Positions 26,863 through 35,633 of a DNA stretch of 64,000 nucleotides are shown here, one piece after another. The notes under the pieces were generated by a model that saw only the letters and a program-made list of their open reading frames with translations, ran no database searches and had not been told where the DNA came from. Location of the stretch: positions 124,001-188,000 of the forward strand of contig NZ_CAAJGM010000263.1 of NCBI RefSeq assembly GCF_900996235.1, written 5' to 3'. The stretch is from Paraburkholderia sp. BCC1885 (GTDB lineage Bacteria > Pseudomonadota > Gammaproteobacteria > Burkholderiales > Burkholderiaceae). Each line of letters opens with the position of its first letter. Position 1 is the stretch's first letter. A program made the position numbers and the translations under genes.

Positions 26863-27960
26863 ATGTCCGCACTATTTCAACCCTTCAAGCTGAAGGACGT
26901 GTCTTTGCGCAACCGCATCGCGATTCCGCCGATGTGCCAGTACACCGCGGTCGACGGCCTGGTCAACGACTGGCATCGCGTGCATCTGGCCGGGCTCGCG
27001 CGCGGCGGCGCGGGGCTCGTCATCGTCGAGGCGACGGCGGTGTCGCCGGAAGGGCGCATCACACCGGGCTGCACCGGAATCTGGAACGACGAGCAGGCCC
27101 AGGCCTTCGCGCCAATTGTCGCTTCGATCAAGGCCGCGGGCGCCGTGCCGGGCATCCAGATCGGCCACGCCGGCCGCAAGGCCAGCTCCAACCGGCCGTG
27201 GGAAGGCGACGACCATATCGCCGCGGACGATCCGCGCGGCTGGCCGACTATCGCGCCCTCGGCAATCGCATTCGGCGCCCAACTGCCCAAAGTCCCGAAG
27301 GCCATGACGCTCGACGACATCGCCCGGGTTCGCGAAGACTTTGTCGCCGCCGCGAAGCGCGCCCGCGAAGCCGGTTTCGAATGGCTGGAACTTCACTTCG
27401 CCCACGGCTATCTCGGCCAGAGCTTCTTCTCCCGACATTCCAATCAGCGCGACGATGCCTACGGCGGCAGTCTCGACAATCGCAGCCGCTTCCTGCTGGA
27501 AACGCTCGCGGCGGTGCGCAAGGTATGGCCGGAGAATTTGCCGTTGACAGCGCGCTTCGGTGTGATCGAGTACGACGGACGCGATGAAGAAACGCTCGCG
27601 GAATCGATCGAACTGGCGAAGAACTTCAAGCGCGAAGGGCTCGACATGCTGAGCGTGAGCGTCGGATTTTCGACGCCGAACGCGAATATCCCGTGGGCGC
27701 CGGCGTTCCTCGCGCCGATCGCCGAGCGCGTCAAGAAGGAAGCGGGATTGCCGGTCTCGTCGGCATGGGGCATCGATACGCCGGAACTCGCGAATCACGC
27801 CGTCGGCAGCGGCCAGCTCGATCTGGTGATGGTGGGCCGCGCGCACCTGGCCGATCCGCATTGGCCGTATCACGCGGCGCGCAAGCTCGGTATCGAACGT
27901 CCGTCGTGGACCTTGCCGGCGCCCTATGCGCACTGGCTCGAGCGTTACGCGGTCAACTAA
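26863..27960 (+). CDS. NADH:flavin oxidoreductase, Old Yellow Enzyme (YqjM-like)
   Basis: A 365-residue FMN-dependent ene-reductase of the thermophilic-like YqjM subgroup. Visible features are the RNRIAIPPMCQYTA segment with the YqjM-type Cys, substrate-binding QIGHAGRKAS, the WLELHFAHGYLGQSFFS block and the C-terminal phosphate-binding VMVGRAHLADP. It reduces activated C=C bonds of enones, nitroalkenes or similar electrophiles with NAD(P)H. ATG at 26863 follows AAGGGAG. A divergent ArsR-type regulator probably induces it in response to an electrophile. Confidence 0.9.
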   Translation: MSALFQPFKLKDVSLRNRIAIPPMCQYTAVDGLVNDWHRVHLAGLARGGAGLVIVEATAVSPEGRITPGCTGIWNDEQAQAFAPIVASIKAAGAVPGIQIGHAGRKASSNRPWEGDDHIAADDPRGWPTIAPSAIAFGAQLPKVPKAMTLDDIARVREDFVAAAKRAREAGFEWLELHFAHGYLGQSFFSRHSNQRDDAYGGSLDNRSRFLLETLAAVRKVWPENLPLTARFGVIEYDGRDEETLAESIELAKNFKREGLDMLSVSVGFSTPNANIPWAPAFLAPIAERVKKEAGLPVSSAWGIDTPELANHAVGSGQLDLVMVGRAHLADPHWPYHAARKLGIERPSWTLPAPYAHWLERYAVN

Positions 27961-27969
27961 AAAAATGCG

Positions 27970-28027
27970 GGCGCCGCGGCGGCAAATCAGAAAGTGAAAT
28001 CAGACCGCTGACCGCCGCCGCGGCGCC
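27970..28027. terminator. 14-bp perfect hairpin downstream of the Old Yellow Enzyme gene
   Basis: GGCGCCGCGGCGGC at 27970-27983 pairs exactly with 28014-28027 across a 30-base spacer, between two convergent genes. There is no T tract, so strong termination is uncertain. Confidence 0.5.
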
Positions 28028-28110
28028 GAACTCAATGACGCATCAGGCATGCGGCCAGCAGACTTACGCTGGCCGCCCCGCCTTAAAGCGCATCGGGCCT
28101 CAAAACCCGC

Positions 28111-28659
28111 TTAATGCTTTGCCAGCTCCGCATCGATCGCCTCGACCAGACGCGGATCATCCGCCGTGACGTCCGGCGCAAAGCGCCCCACCACTTCGCC
28201 GTTGCGGCCGATCAAAAACTTTTCGAAATTCCACAGCACGTCCGCCTGATTCTCCGGGTTGACGCCATACGCCTTCAGCTTTTCGCGGAACGGACCGTCG
28301 CCGGTCGCCGTCGGCTGCTTTGCCGTCAGCGCCGCATACAGCGGATGCTGGTCTTCGCCAAGCACCGAAATCTTCGAAAACAGCGGGAAGTGGACGTCGT
28401 ATTCGGTGGAGCAGAACGAGGCAATCTCGGCGTCGCTGCCGGGCTCCTGTCCCTTGAAGTTGTTGGCCGGAAAGCCGAGCACTTCGAGGCCTTCGGCGCG
28501 CTTGTCCTGGTACAGGGTTTCCAGCGCGCTGTACTGAGGCGTGAGGCCGCATTTGGAGGCCACGTTGACCACCAGCAGAACCTTGCCGCGATACTGCGCG
28601 AGGCTGCTGTCCTGACCGTCGATCGCCTTGAGGGGAATGTCTTGTAACGCGAGTGCCAT
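28111..28659 (-). CDS. glutathione peroxidase family thiol peroxidase
   Basis: A 182-residue peroxidase of thioredoxin fold. NVASKCGLTPQY holds the peroxidatic Cys (not selenocysteine), GFPANNFKGQEPG the conserved Gln, and NFEKFLIG the Trp-Asn-Phe block. Bacterial Cys-type members usually reduce hydroperoxides using thioredoxin rather than glutathione. ATG at 28657-28659 was chosen over an upstream in-frame ATG because GGAG lies close to it. It stands alone on the minus strand. Confidence 0.93.
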   Translation of the reverse strand: MALALQDIPLKAIDGQDSSLAQYRGKVLLVVNVASKCGLTPQYSALETLYQDKRAEGLEVLGFPANNFKGQEPGSDAEIASFCSTEYDVHFPLFSKISVLGEDQHPLYAALTAKQPTATGDGPFREKLKAYGVNPENQADVLWNFEKFLIGRNGEVVGRFAPDVTADDPRLVEAIDAELAKH

Positions 28660-28819
28660 AAAGTCTCCAGTGCCGCCGATGGGCGAATAATGTGGGCCAA
28701 CCTGAAGACTAACGGAGTTCGGCGTTTGCTGCCGGGCCTCACGCAGACGCCTCGTGACGGCGATCTGCATGAGGTCCGCGCAGCCAGTGCATTACGACGG
28801 CTTGCTCAAGCTCAAAAGC

Positions 28820-30280
28820 TCAATCAGCGGTTTGCCACCCCAAACCCAGACTCTTTTGCAGCGCGACGTAATCCTTGATCAACTGCGCGTCGCTCTGGAT
28901 GCGGTTTTGCTCCGCGGAATAACGCGTGCGCTCCGTATCGAGCCAGTCGAGCGCGGTAGTCGTGCCCGCGCGATAACGCTGCTCCGTCAGCACCGCGGCG
29001 TGCGTGGCGGAATCCTCCACCTCGCGCAGGCTCACGGCGTTCTGCCGCTCGTGTCCATAACGCGAGAGCGCCACGTCCGCGTCTTTCAGCGCGCCCAGCA
29101 CCGTGCTCTCGTACTTGGCTTCGGCTTCGTCGCGGCCCGCTTTGGCCTGGTCGACCGCTGCTCTGGTGCGGCCAAAATCGAGGATATTCCATTGCAGATA
29201 CGGCGCGCCGAGCCACGTGTAGTTGCTCTTGCGCAGCAGATGCCCCGGGTCGGACGCGCTAAAGCTCAGATCGCCGAACAGCGTGACCTTGGGAAACCAG
29301 TCTGCAATGTGCTCGCCGATCTGCGCGTTCTGCGACGCCAGCCGTCTCTCTGCCGCGCGGATGTCGGGGCGCTGGCGCAGCAGGTGGGCCGGGTCGCCCA
29401 CCGCCACCGTGGCCGGCAACGACGGCAGCGCTTTCGGTGCGGACAGTTCGCTATCCAGCGCGCCGGGTTCGCGGCCCGTCAGAACGGCCAGTTCGTCGAG
29501 CGACTCGGCCACCTGGGCGTCGAGCGGAATGATGCTCGCCCGCGTGTTTTCGACCTGCGAGCGGATCCGTTCGACATCGAGATCGGAGGCCACGCCGCGC
29601 GAACGGCGCTGCTCGGTCAGCGTCAGGATGCGCGCTTCCAGATCCGCGGATTCCTGGCCGATCGCCACGCGCTGCTGTTCGTCGCGCAGACTCACATAGT
29701 CCTGCGCGATCTCGGCGGCGAGCTGCACGTGCGCGTCGGCGAGATCGGCCTGCGAGGCGTCCGCCTCCGCCGAAGCCGCCTCGATGGCCCGCCGCGTGCC
29801 GCCGAAGATATCCACCTCCCAGCTGGCATCGAAGCCCGCGAGGTACACCCCGATCGGGCCGCCGCCACTCGACAGCGAATTCGACGAGCCCCCTTCGAAC
29901 GACGAAAGATCAGGCGAACGGCTGCGCAGATACCCCACGTCGGCCGTGCTCTTGGGCAATTCGTTGCTCTGCTGTCCCGCGAGGCCCGCGCGCGCCTCGC
30001 GCAAGCGCGCTTCGGCGGCGTGCAGGTCGGGGCTGTTCTTCAGCGCGGCGTCGATCAGCGCGTTGAGTTGCGAATCGTTGAGCGCCAGCCACCATGAAGC
30101 GGCCACCGGCGCGGTGGATACGGTGCCCTGCGGCGCGCGGTTGAACGCGCTGGCCTGAGCGGCCACCGGGGCGGCTTGCGGCGCGCCGTGATAATCGGGC
30201 CCGACGGTGCAGCCGGCCAGCGCCAGCGCGGCGGCCACGGGAAGCAGGCCAAGGCAACGAGCAGTGTTGAATGACGTCAT
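28820..30280 (-). CDS. outer-membrane efflux lipoprotein, NodT family
   Basis: A 486-residue TolC-like outer-membrane channel. The N-terminus has a lipoprotein signal (LALAGCTVGPDYHGAP; lipobox Cys near 25) followed by two outer membrane efflux repeats with long coiled coils (about 60-280 and 290-470). ATG at 30278-30280 lies 7 bp after the stop of the DHA2 transporter gene, so translation is coupled. With the two upstream genes it makes an EmrAB-TolC-like tripartite pump. Confidence 0.9.
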   Translation of the reverse strand: MTSFNTARCLGLLPVAAALALAGCTVGPDYHGAPQAAPVAAQASAFNRAPQGTVSTAPVAASWWLALNDSQLNALIDAALKNSPDLHAAEARLREARAGLAGQQSNELPKSTADVGYLRSRSPDLSSFEGGSSNSLSSGGGPIGVYLAGFDASWEVDIFGGTRRAIEAASAEADASQADLADAHVQLAAEIAQDYVSLRDEQQRVAIGQESADLEARILTLTEQRRSRGVASDLDVERIRSQVENTRASIIPLDAQVAESLDELAVLTGREPGALDSELSAPKALPSLPATVAVGDPAHLLRQRPDIRAAERRLASQNAQIGEHIADWFPKVTLFGDLSFSASDPGHLLRKSNYTWLGAPYLQWNILDFGRTRAAVDQAKAGRDEAEAKYESTVLGALKDADVALSRYGHERQNAVSLREVEDSATHAAVLTEQRYRAGTTTALDWLDTERTRYSAEQNRIQSDAQLIKDYVALQKSLGLGWQTAD

Positions 30281-30287
30281 GTGTTTT

Positions 30288-31919
30288 TCAATGTCCTGCC
30301 GACGGCGCACCGGCAGCCGGTCTCTTCAGAAATAGCGCAAGTGGAATGCACAGCAGCAGCGCGACGCCAAGCACGTAAAAAGTTTCGGAGTAAGTCATGA
30401 CGAGTGCCTGCAACTGCATCGTCGCAGTCAGTTGGCCGATAGCCTGGAGCTTGGCGTAGGCCATATCGCCGCCCTGCGCGAAAAAGCTGGCCGCGCTCGA
30501 CGTGATGTGTTCCTGGCCGATCAGCGAATTGCCGGACACCGACTCGCGGATCACGTCTTCGTGAAACGTATTGCGGCGGTCGATGAAGGTGCCAAGCAGC
30601 GCGAGCCCCACCGACCCGCCGAGGTTGCGCGCCATGTTGTAGAGACCGGCGGCGTCGCCCGCTTCTTCGCGCGGCACGGCCGCCATCGACGCCTGATTGA
30701 GCGGCATCATCGCCATCACCTGGCCCACGCCGCGCAGCAGTTGCGACCACGTGAAGTCGTGGCCGACACTTTGCGCGGTAAGCGAGATGTCGAGCATGCA
30801 GCTCGCCGCGAAGCAACACAGCCCGCCAATCACCATCAGGCGCGTATCCACGCGACCCATCAGGCGCGGCAGCACCGGCATCAACAGAAACGCGGGCACG
30901 CCGGAGATCAGCATGACGCCGCCGGACTGTTCGGCGTTGTAGCCCGACACGTTGCTCAGGAACTGCGGCAGCAGATAGGAGACGCAATAAAGCCCCGCCC
31001 CCACCGTGAAGACAATAAAGATGACGCTGGCGTAGCGCGTGTTTTTCAGCAGCTTCAGACGCACGATAGGCGCCTTCGACACGAACTGCGCGATCAGCAG
31101 GAGCAGGATGCCCGTCGCGGAAAGAATGCTCAGCCAGACGATCATCGACGATTCGAACCAGCGTTCGCGCTGCCCCTCTTCGAGCACGACGGTCAACGAA
31201 CTGAGCCCCGCAGCCAGTCCGACGATGCCGAGCCAGTCGGCCTTGACGAACTGCGACCAGTCGGTGCGTCCCTTGTGCAGCCCGACGAACAGCAGCGTCA
31301 CCAGGGCGACGCCCACCGGAATGTTGAGAAAGAAGCACCAGCTCCAGTCGATATTTTCCGCGAGCCAGCCGCCCACCACCGGACCCAGCAGCGGCCCGAG
31401 CAGCACGATCAGGCCGAACATGGTCATGCCGATCGGCATCTGGTGACGCGGCAGGCGCGTCGCCACGATGGTCTGCGCGGTGGGGATCATCGCGCCGCCC
31501 ACGAAGCCCTGGCCGATGCGCCCCGCGATCATCTGCGGCAGGCTGTGCGACACGCCGCACATGATCGAAAACAGGGTGAACAGCGTGGCGTTGCCGAGCA
31601 GGAAATTGCGCAGCCCGAACACGCGCGTGAGCCACGCGGCGAGCGGGATCATCACGATCTCGGACATCAGGTAGCCGGTCGAAATCCACGTGCCCTCGGT
31701 GCCGGTGGCGCCGATTTGCCCCTGGATCTGCGGCAAGGCCGAGTTGGTAATGGAGATGTCGAGCGTGGCCATCAGCGCGCCGAGCGCGCCCGCGGCCACG
31801 GCGATCCAGTCGGAGGCGGCGGCATTGGGCGGCAGCGCGGGTTTCGCCGCGGACGGCGTGCCGGACATGGCGGCAGTCGAACCTGCCGGATTTGCAGACG
31901 GGTTGCCCGGATTAGCCAC
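30288..31919 (-). CDS. MFS drug transporter, DHA2 (EmrB) family
   Basis: A 543-residue inner-membrane transporter with 14 predicted segments, the hallmark of the DHA2 group. LMATLDISITNSALPQIQG near residue 50 is the DHA2 N-terminal signature and GRIGQGFVGGAMIPTAQT near 130 the segment-4 motif. The start is GTG at 31917-31919, which overlaps the end of the preceding membrane-fusion gene by 8 bases, implying translational coupling. Operon order is fusion protein, transporter, outer-membrane channel. Confidence 0.9.
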   Translation of the reverse strand: MANPGNPSANPAGSTAAMSGTPSAAKPALPPNAAASDWIAVAAGALGALMATLDISITNSALPQIQGQIGATGTEGTWISTGYLMSEIVMIPLAAWLTRVFGLRNFLLGNATLFTLFSIMCGVSHSLPQMIAGRIGQGFVGGAMIPTAQTIVATRLPRHQMPIGMTMFGLIVLLGPLLGPVVGGWLAENIDWSWCFFLNIPVGVALVTLLFVGLHKGRTDWSQFVKADWLGIVGLAAGLSSLTVVLEEGQRERWFESSMIVWLSILSATGILLLLIAQFVSKAPIVRLKLLKNTRYASVIFIVFTVGAGLYCVSYLLPQFLSNVSGYNAEQSGGVMLISGVPAFLLMPVLPRLMGRVDTRLMVIGGLCCFAASCMLDISLTAQSVGHDFTWSQLLRGVGQVMAMMPLNQASMAAVPREEAGDAAGLYNMARNLGGSVGLALLGTFIDRRNTFHEDVIRESVSGNSLIGQEHITSSAASFFAQGGDMAYAKLQAIGQLTATMQLQALVMTYSETFYVLGVALLLCIPLALFLKRPAAGAPSAGH

Positions 31920-33036
31920 GTCCGTTTTCCCGTTCGATGCGTTGCGCCGTATCGCGCGCGCTGCGCGTATCCACGTCGACGTTCACCGAGAGGCCCGGCA
32001 GCAAGACCTTGCGCGTTTCCGGCCCCGCGTCGATGTGGATCTTCACCGGCACGCGCTGGACGATCTTGGTGAAGTTGCCGGTCGCGTTCTGCGCGGGCAG
32101 CAGCGCGAACTGCGAGCCGGTGCCGGGCGAGAAGCTATCCACCGTGCCGTGCAGGTCGGCGCCCGGCAAGGCGTCGATGCGGATCGTCACCGGCTGGCCG
32201 ACCCGCATCAAGCCGATCTGCGTTTCCTTGAAGTTCGCCGTCAGGTACACGTCCTGCACCGGCACGATGGTCATCAACCGCGTGCCCGGCTGCACATACT
32301 GGCCGACGCGCACCGTGCGGTCGCCGACGCGGCCGGCAATCGTGCTGCGCACCAGCGTATCGACGGTATCGAGTTTCGACTGGTCGGCGGCCGCGAGCGC
32401 CGCATCGAGTTGCGCGTGGGCCTGCTGGATCTGCGCCTGCAGATTCGCCACCTGGCGCTCGGCGACCTGCAGCGCCGCGGCGTCGGCCGAGCGCGTGGCG
32501 CTCGCCTGGCGGGCGGTGTTGCGCAGGTCGGCGACCCGCTCGTCGGTCTCGGCGCCGGTCGCGGCAAGCGGCTCGTAGCGCTTGACCTGAGCCAGCGCAT
32601 GCGCCTCGTTCGAGACGGCGCCGTCAAGCTGCGCGCGCGCCTCGCCGATGCTCGCCTGCTGCTGCGCCAGTTCGGCCTCGCCGCGCAGGATATCCGCGCG
32701 GCGGGCCGCCACCGTGGCGTTCGACTGCTCCAGCGCCGCCGTGTACTGGCGGCTGTCGAGGCGTACCAACGGCTGTCCGACGGCGACCGTCTGATTGTCG
32801 CCAACCAGCACTTGCGCCACATAGCCGGAAATTTTTGGCGCAACCGTCATACTATCGGCTTGCAGGTAGGCGTCGTCAGTGCTTTGTATGAAACGTCCTA
32901 CAGTCCACCAGCGCACGCCGTAGGCGACCGCGGCGATCAGGACGATCACGCCGCCCGCCAGCAGCAGCCGGCGCGCGGGAGAACGGCGAGCGGGGGTGGC
33001 TGCCCCGGTTTCGTTGACGGGAAGGGTGGCCGACAT
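31912..33036 (-). CDS. membrane-fusion protein, HlyD/EmrA family
   Basis: A 374-residue periplasmic adaptor: one N-terminal membrane anchor (LLLAGGVIVLIAAVAYGVRW), a biotinyl-lipoyl-like barrel split by a long coiled coil (about 80-220, rich in Gln and Ala) and a beta-barrel (about 230-350). It bridges the DHA2 transporter and the NodT channel. ATG at 33034-33036 is divergent from the TetR-family gene, and the 105-bp region between holds repeated CAATTGATATA sites. Confidence 0.9.
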   Translation of the reverse strand: MSATLPVNETGAATPARRSPARRLLLAGGVIVLIAAVAYGVRWWTVGRFIQSTDDAYLQADSMTVAPKISGYVAQVLVGDNQTVAVGQPLVRLDSRQYTAALEQSNATVAARRADILRGEAELAQQQASIGEARAQLDGAVSNEAHALAQVKRYEPLAATGAETDERVADLRNTARQASATRSADAAALQVAERQVANLQAQIQQAHAQLDAALAAADQSKLDTVDTLVRSTIAGRVGDRTVRVGQYVQPGTRLMTIVPVQDVYLTANFKETQIGLMRVGQPVTIRIDALPGADLHGTVDSFSPGTGSQFALLPAQNATGNFTKIVQRVPVKIHIDAGPETRKVLLPGLSVNVDVDTRSARDTAQRIERENGRG

Positions 33037-33055
33037 GACGACTCCAAAATTGTTC

Positions 33056-33102
33056 CAATTGATATAATTATTCCAGTTGGCAGATTTCTGTCAATTGATA
33101 TA
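33056..33102. promoter_or_regulatory. repeated operator CAATTGATATA in the efflux/TetR control region
   Basis: The 11-mer CAATTGATATA occurs at 33056-33066 and 33092-33102. The first copy is part of an imperfect inverted repeat ending in CCAGTTGG at 33073-33080. Position between divergent genes suggests binding by the TetR-family repressor encoded at 33142. Confidence 0.55.
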
Positions 33103-33141
33103 TTTTTGACCGGCTTACCGAAACTTAGAAGGATCGAACGG

Positions 33142-33915
33142 ATGTCCACCTCCCCGAGACATCGCCATGCCATCGACGGCGGCTATCCGCGCGGCGAAGA
33201 AACGCGTGCGCGGATCGTGACGGCGGCCCTCGCCCTGTTCGGCGAACGCGGCTTCGACGGCGCCTCCACACGCGACATCGCGGAGCGCGCGGGCGTCAAC
33301 GCGCCGGCCATCGGTTACTACTTCGACAACAAGGAAGGGGTCTATCTCGCCTGCGTGGAGCACATCGTGGCGCGGGTCTGGGCGCAGATGTCGGCCACCA
33401 TCGAGGCTGCCGAGGCCGTTCTGGCAGGCGAGGCGGACGACGACGCCCTGATCGACGCCTATTGCGCGATTCAGGCGCGGATTGCCGAATTCATGTTCAC
33501 CTCCACCGAATCGAACGACTGGCGCCTCTTCATGGCGCGCGAGCAGGCGGGTCTCGGGCCGTTATCGGGGTTCGAGATGATCGATAAGCGCATCAGCCGG
33601 CACATGACCAGCGTCGCAGCAGGGCTCGTGGGGCGGCTGCTCGGACGTCCGGCAGACGACGAAGAAACGCTGATCCGCACGCTGACGCTGAACGGGCCGT
33701 TGCTGGTTTTCCACACCCACTGCCGCAAATCGCTGGGCGTGCTCAAGTGGGACGCCATCAACACCGAGCGTCTGGCGAAACTCATGGGCATCGTGCGGCA
33801 GCATACGGTGACGCTGTTGCGCGCCATGACGGAAATGAGGAGCGCGAACATCGCGAGCGGATCGAACCCGCCGGCCGCAGAAGCCGAGCTCCCGCCGGTT
33901 CGGCGCGTGAAGTGA
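33142..33915 (+). CDS. TetR-family transcriptional regulator, CerR-like
   Basis: A 257-residue repressor: TetR helix-turn-helix at about 20-66 (ARIVTAALALFGERGFDGAS, then NAPAIGYYFDNKEGVYLACV) and a CerR-type C-terminal ligand domain. It is embedded in a much longer open frame that begins far upstream antisense to the efflux genes; the true start is ATG 33142 after AAGGATCGAACGG. It is divergent from the efflux operon and is its probable repressor. Confidence 0.88.
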   Translation: MSTSPRHRHAIDGGYPRGEETRARIVTAALALFGERGFDGASTRDIAERAGVNAPAIGYYFDNKEGVYLACVEHIVARVWAQMSATIEAAEAVLAGEADDDALIDAYCAIQARIAEFMFTSTESNDWRLFMAREQAGLGPLSGFEMIDKRISRHMTSVAAGLVGRLLGRPADDEETLIRTLTLNGPLLVFHTHCRKSLGVLKWDAINTERLAKLMGIVRQHTVTLLRAMTEMRSANIASGSNPPAAEAELPPVRRVK

Positions 33916-34341
33916 CGGGCGATTTTGGCGGCGGGTGACGCAGCGTGGCTCGCAGTAAGGAGCCACGTGGAGAAGGGGAAGCGTGACGAATCGCCAGATG
34001 AGGAGTCCGGCTTCGCCCCAGCCGGGAGCTAGATTCGCCACAGCCGCAATTCTGCGCCGCGCGCCCGTCGGCGTCATTGCCTCAGTCCGCAAATCACCTT
34101 TACGGGTAGTGCGACAATCGGCCGGCGGCACATTCAATCCCGGCATCAACCCTCCATCATGCAGGCGGTGACCCGCCTCGCGTCGGCGGTACATCACATC
34201 CCGTCATTCAGCCGCGGCTGTCAGCGCCGCCGCCTCAAGCAACAAAAAATTTCCTCCCTGCTGTAACCAATCCCGCGTGACCGGCGAATTAACTCCTGTA
34301 TCCGCCACGGATACCTTCTATCCCAACCCTGGAGAAATTCA
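33916..34341. other. 426-bp intergenic region upstream of the bufferin-type operon
   Basis: No gene seen. Its last 80 bases contain the SigF-type promoter at 34263-34288, and the rest shows no repeats or convincing open frame. Confidence 0.55.
34263..34288 (+). promoter_or_regulatory. SigF/ECF16-type promoter of the bufferin-type operon
   Basis: GTAACC at 34263-34268 and CGAA at 34285-34288 are separated by 16 bases, matching the GTAACC-N16-CGAA motif described for Caulobacter SigF-controlled genes. Transcription would begin about 45-50 bases before the ATG at 34342. Confidence 0.7.
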
Positions 34342-34653
34342 ATGTCCGCAAAGACCACTGTCAGTTCCACGCTGCTCGCCGGCGTCGTCGCAAGCCTGCT
34401 CGCCTCGGTTGCGCACGCCGCGCCGCTCACGAAAGCCGAAGCAACCGCGGCCGTGGCTGCTCACAAGGAAAAGTGCTACGGCGTCGCCCTGAAGGGGCAA
34501 AACGATTGCGCCGCCGGCCCCGGCACGACCTGCCAGGGGACGTCCGCGATGGATTTCCAGGGTAACTCGTGGAAGTTCGTGCAAGGCGGCACCTGCACGA
34601 GCATCGAAGTGCCGGGCGGTGGTCACGGCTCGCTCACGCCGCTGAAGTCCTGA
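34342..34653 (+). CDS. bufA1: DUF2282 / BufA1-type bufferin precursor
   Basis: A 103-residue exported peptide: signal peptide 1-26 ending AHA, then a mature region with four cysteines at 45, 56, 64 and 85 (EKCYGVALKGQNDC, TTCQGTS, GTCTS). This is the bufferin pattern; in characterised members the cysteines are modified by the MNIO enzyme and bind copper. ATG at 34342 has a GGAG site. It is followed at 33 bp by the modifying enzyme gene and preceded by a SigF-type promoter, so induction by copper or other metal stress is likely. Confidence 0.88.
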   Translation: MSAKTTVSSTLLAGVVASLLASVAHAAPLTKAEATAAVAAHKEKCYGVALKGQNDCAAGPGTTCQGTSAMDFQGNSWKFVQGGTCTSIEVPGGGHGSLTPLKS

Positions 34654-34685
34654 TCCACGCAACGGCTTGAGGAACGGGAGCGGCC

Positions 34686-35633
34686 ATGGACGATACCCCC
34701 AGCAAAACGGCGGCTGGCAAGCCTGGCCGCTCCCATGACCTGACGTATCCGTCCGGCGTCCAGGGGCGCACCGGAACCAGTTTCAAGCATGAACACCTGG
34801 CCGCGATTCTGGCGGACGGCTTGAAAGATGGCTTCTTCGAGGTACACGCCGAGAACTATATGGGCGCCGGCGGGCCGCCGCATCGGGCGCTTGCGGCGAT
34901 CCGCGCGGAGTATCCGCTGTCGCTGCACGGCGTCTGCATGTCGATCGGCGGACCCGCTGCACTGGACCTCGCGCATCTCGCGCGCTTTCGTGATCTCGTG
35001 ACGCGTTACGAGCCGATGCTGGTGTCCGAGCACCTCGCGTGGTCGTCACATGGCGGCACTTTCTTCAACGACCTGCTGCCTTTGCCCTACACCCAGGCGA
35101 CGCTCGATCAGGTGTGCGGCCACATCGGCCAGGTGCAGGATGCGATCGGACGTCCCCTGCTTCTGGAGAATCCGTCGACCTATGTTGCCTTCGCCTCGTC
35201 GACTTTAAGCGAAACCGAATTCATTCGCGCCGTCGTGCGACGCACCGGTTGCGGCCTGCTGCTGGACGTCAACAACGTATTTGTTTCGGCGACCAATCAC
35301 GGCTTCTCCGCCGCAGCCTACCTCGACGAATTACCGCTCGAACAGGTAGGCGAAATCCATCTGGCGGGACATAGCGAACAACGCGACGACGAGGACGAAC
35401 CGCTGCTCATCGATAGCCACGACTGCGCGATTGCCGATTCCGTATGGCGTCTCTATCGACATCTCATCGCGCGGATCGGCGCGCGGCCGACGCTGATCGA
35501 ATGGGACAGCAACCTGCCCGCCTGGTCTGTGCTGCGTGAGCAGGCTTTGTCCGCAAAGCAGATCATGACGGAAGAGAGCGTCTCGCTTGCACAGGCGCAA
35601 AAGCAGCCCCAGGAGCTCAGCCATGCGGCCTGA
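34686..35633 (+). CDS. bufB: DUF692 / MNIO-family peptide-modifying enzyme, BufB
   Basis: A 315-residue TIM-barrel enzyme of the multinuclear non-heme iron family (MbnB relatives). Metal-ligand segments are visible in order: EVHAENYMG, SLHGVCMSIG, VSEHLAWSSHGG, LLENPSTY, LLLDVNNVFVSATNHGF, EIHLAGHSE, DSHDCAI and LIEWDSNLP. In studied bufferin systems it converts cysteine residues of BufA to oxazolone-type groups. ATG at 34686 has GGGAG. The stop overlaps the start of bufC by 11 bases. Confidence 0.9.
   Translation: MDDTPSKTAAGKPGRSHDLTYPSGVQGRTGTSFKHEHLAAILADGLKDGFFEVHAENYMGAGGPPHRALAAIRAEYPLSLHGVCMSIGGPAALDLAHLARFRDLVTRYEPMLVSEHLAWSSHGGTFFNDLLPLPYTQATLDQVCGHIGQVQDAIGRPLLLENPSTYVAFASSTLSETEFIRAVVRRTGCGLLLDVNNVFVSATNHGFSAAAYLDELPLEQVGEIHLAGHSEQRDDEDEPLLIDSHDCAIADSVWRLYRHLIARIGARPTLIEWDSNLPAWSVLREQALSAKQIMTEESVSLAQAQKQPQELSHAA

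Noticed and set aside
30432..32072. Plus-strand open frame of 546 codons
   Set aside because: Antisense shadow of the DHA2 transporter gene.
31690..33141. Upstream extension of the TetR-family open frame
   Set aside because: It is antisense to the efflux genes; the real gene starts at 33142 with its own ribosome site.
33983..34171. Short open frame upstream of the bufferin operon
   Set aside because: No ribosome site or family pattern, and it does not fit the promoter architecture.
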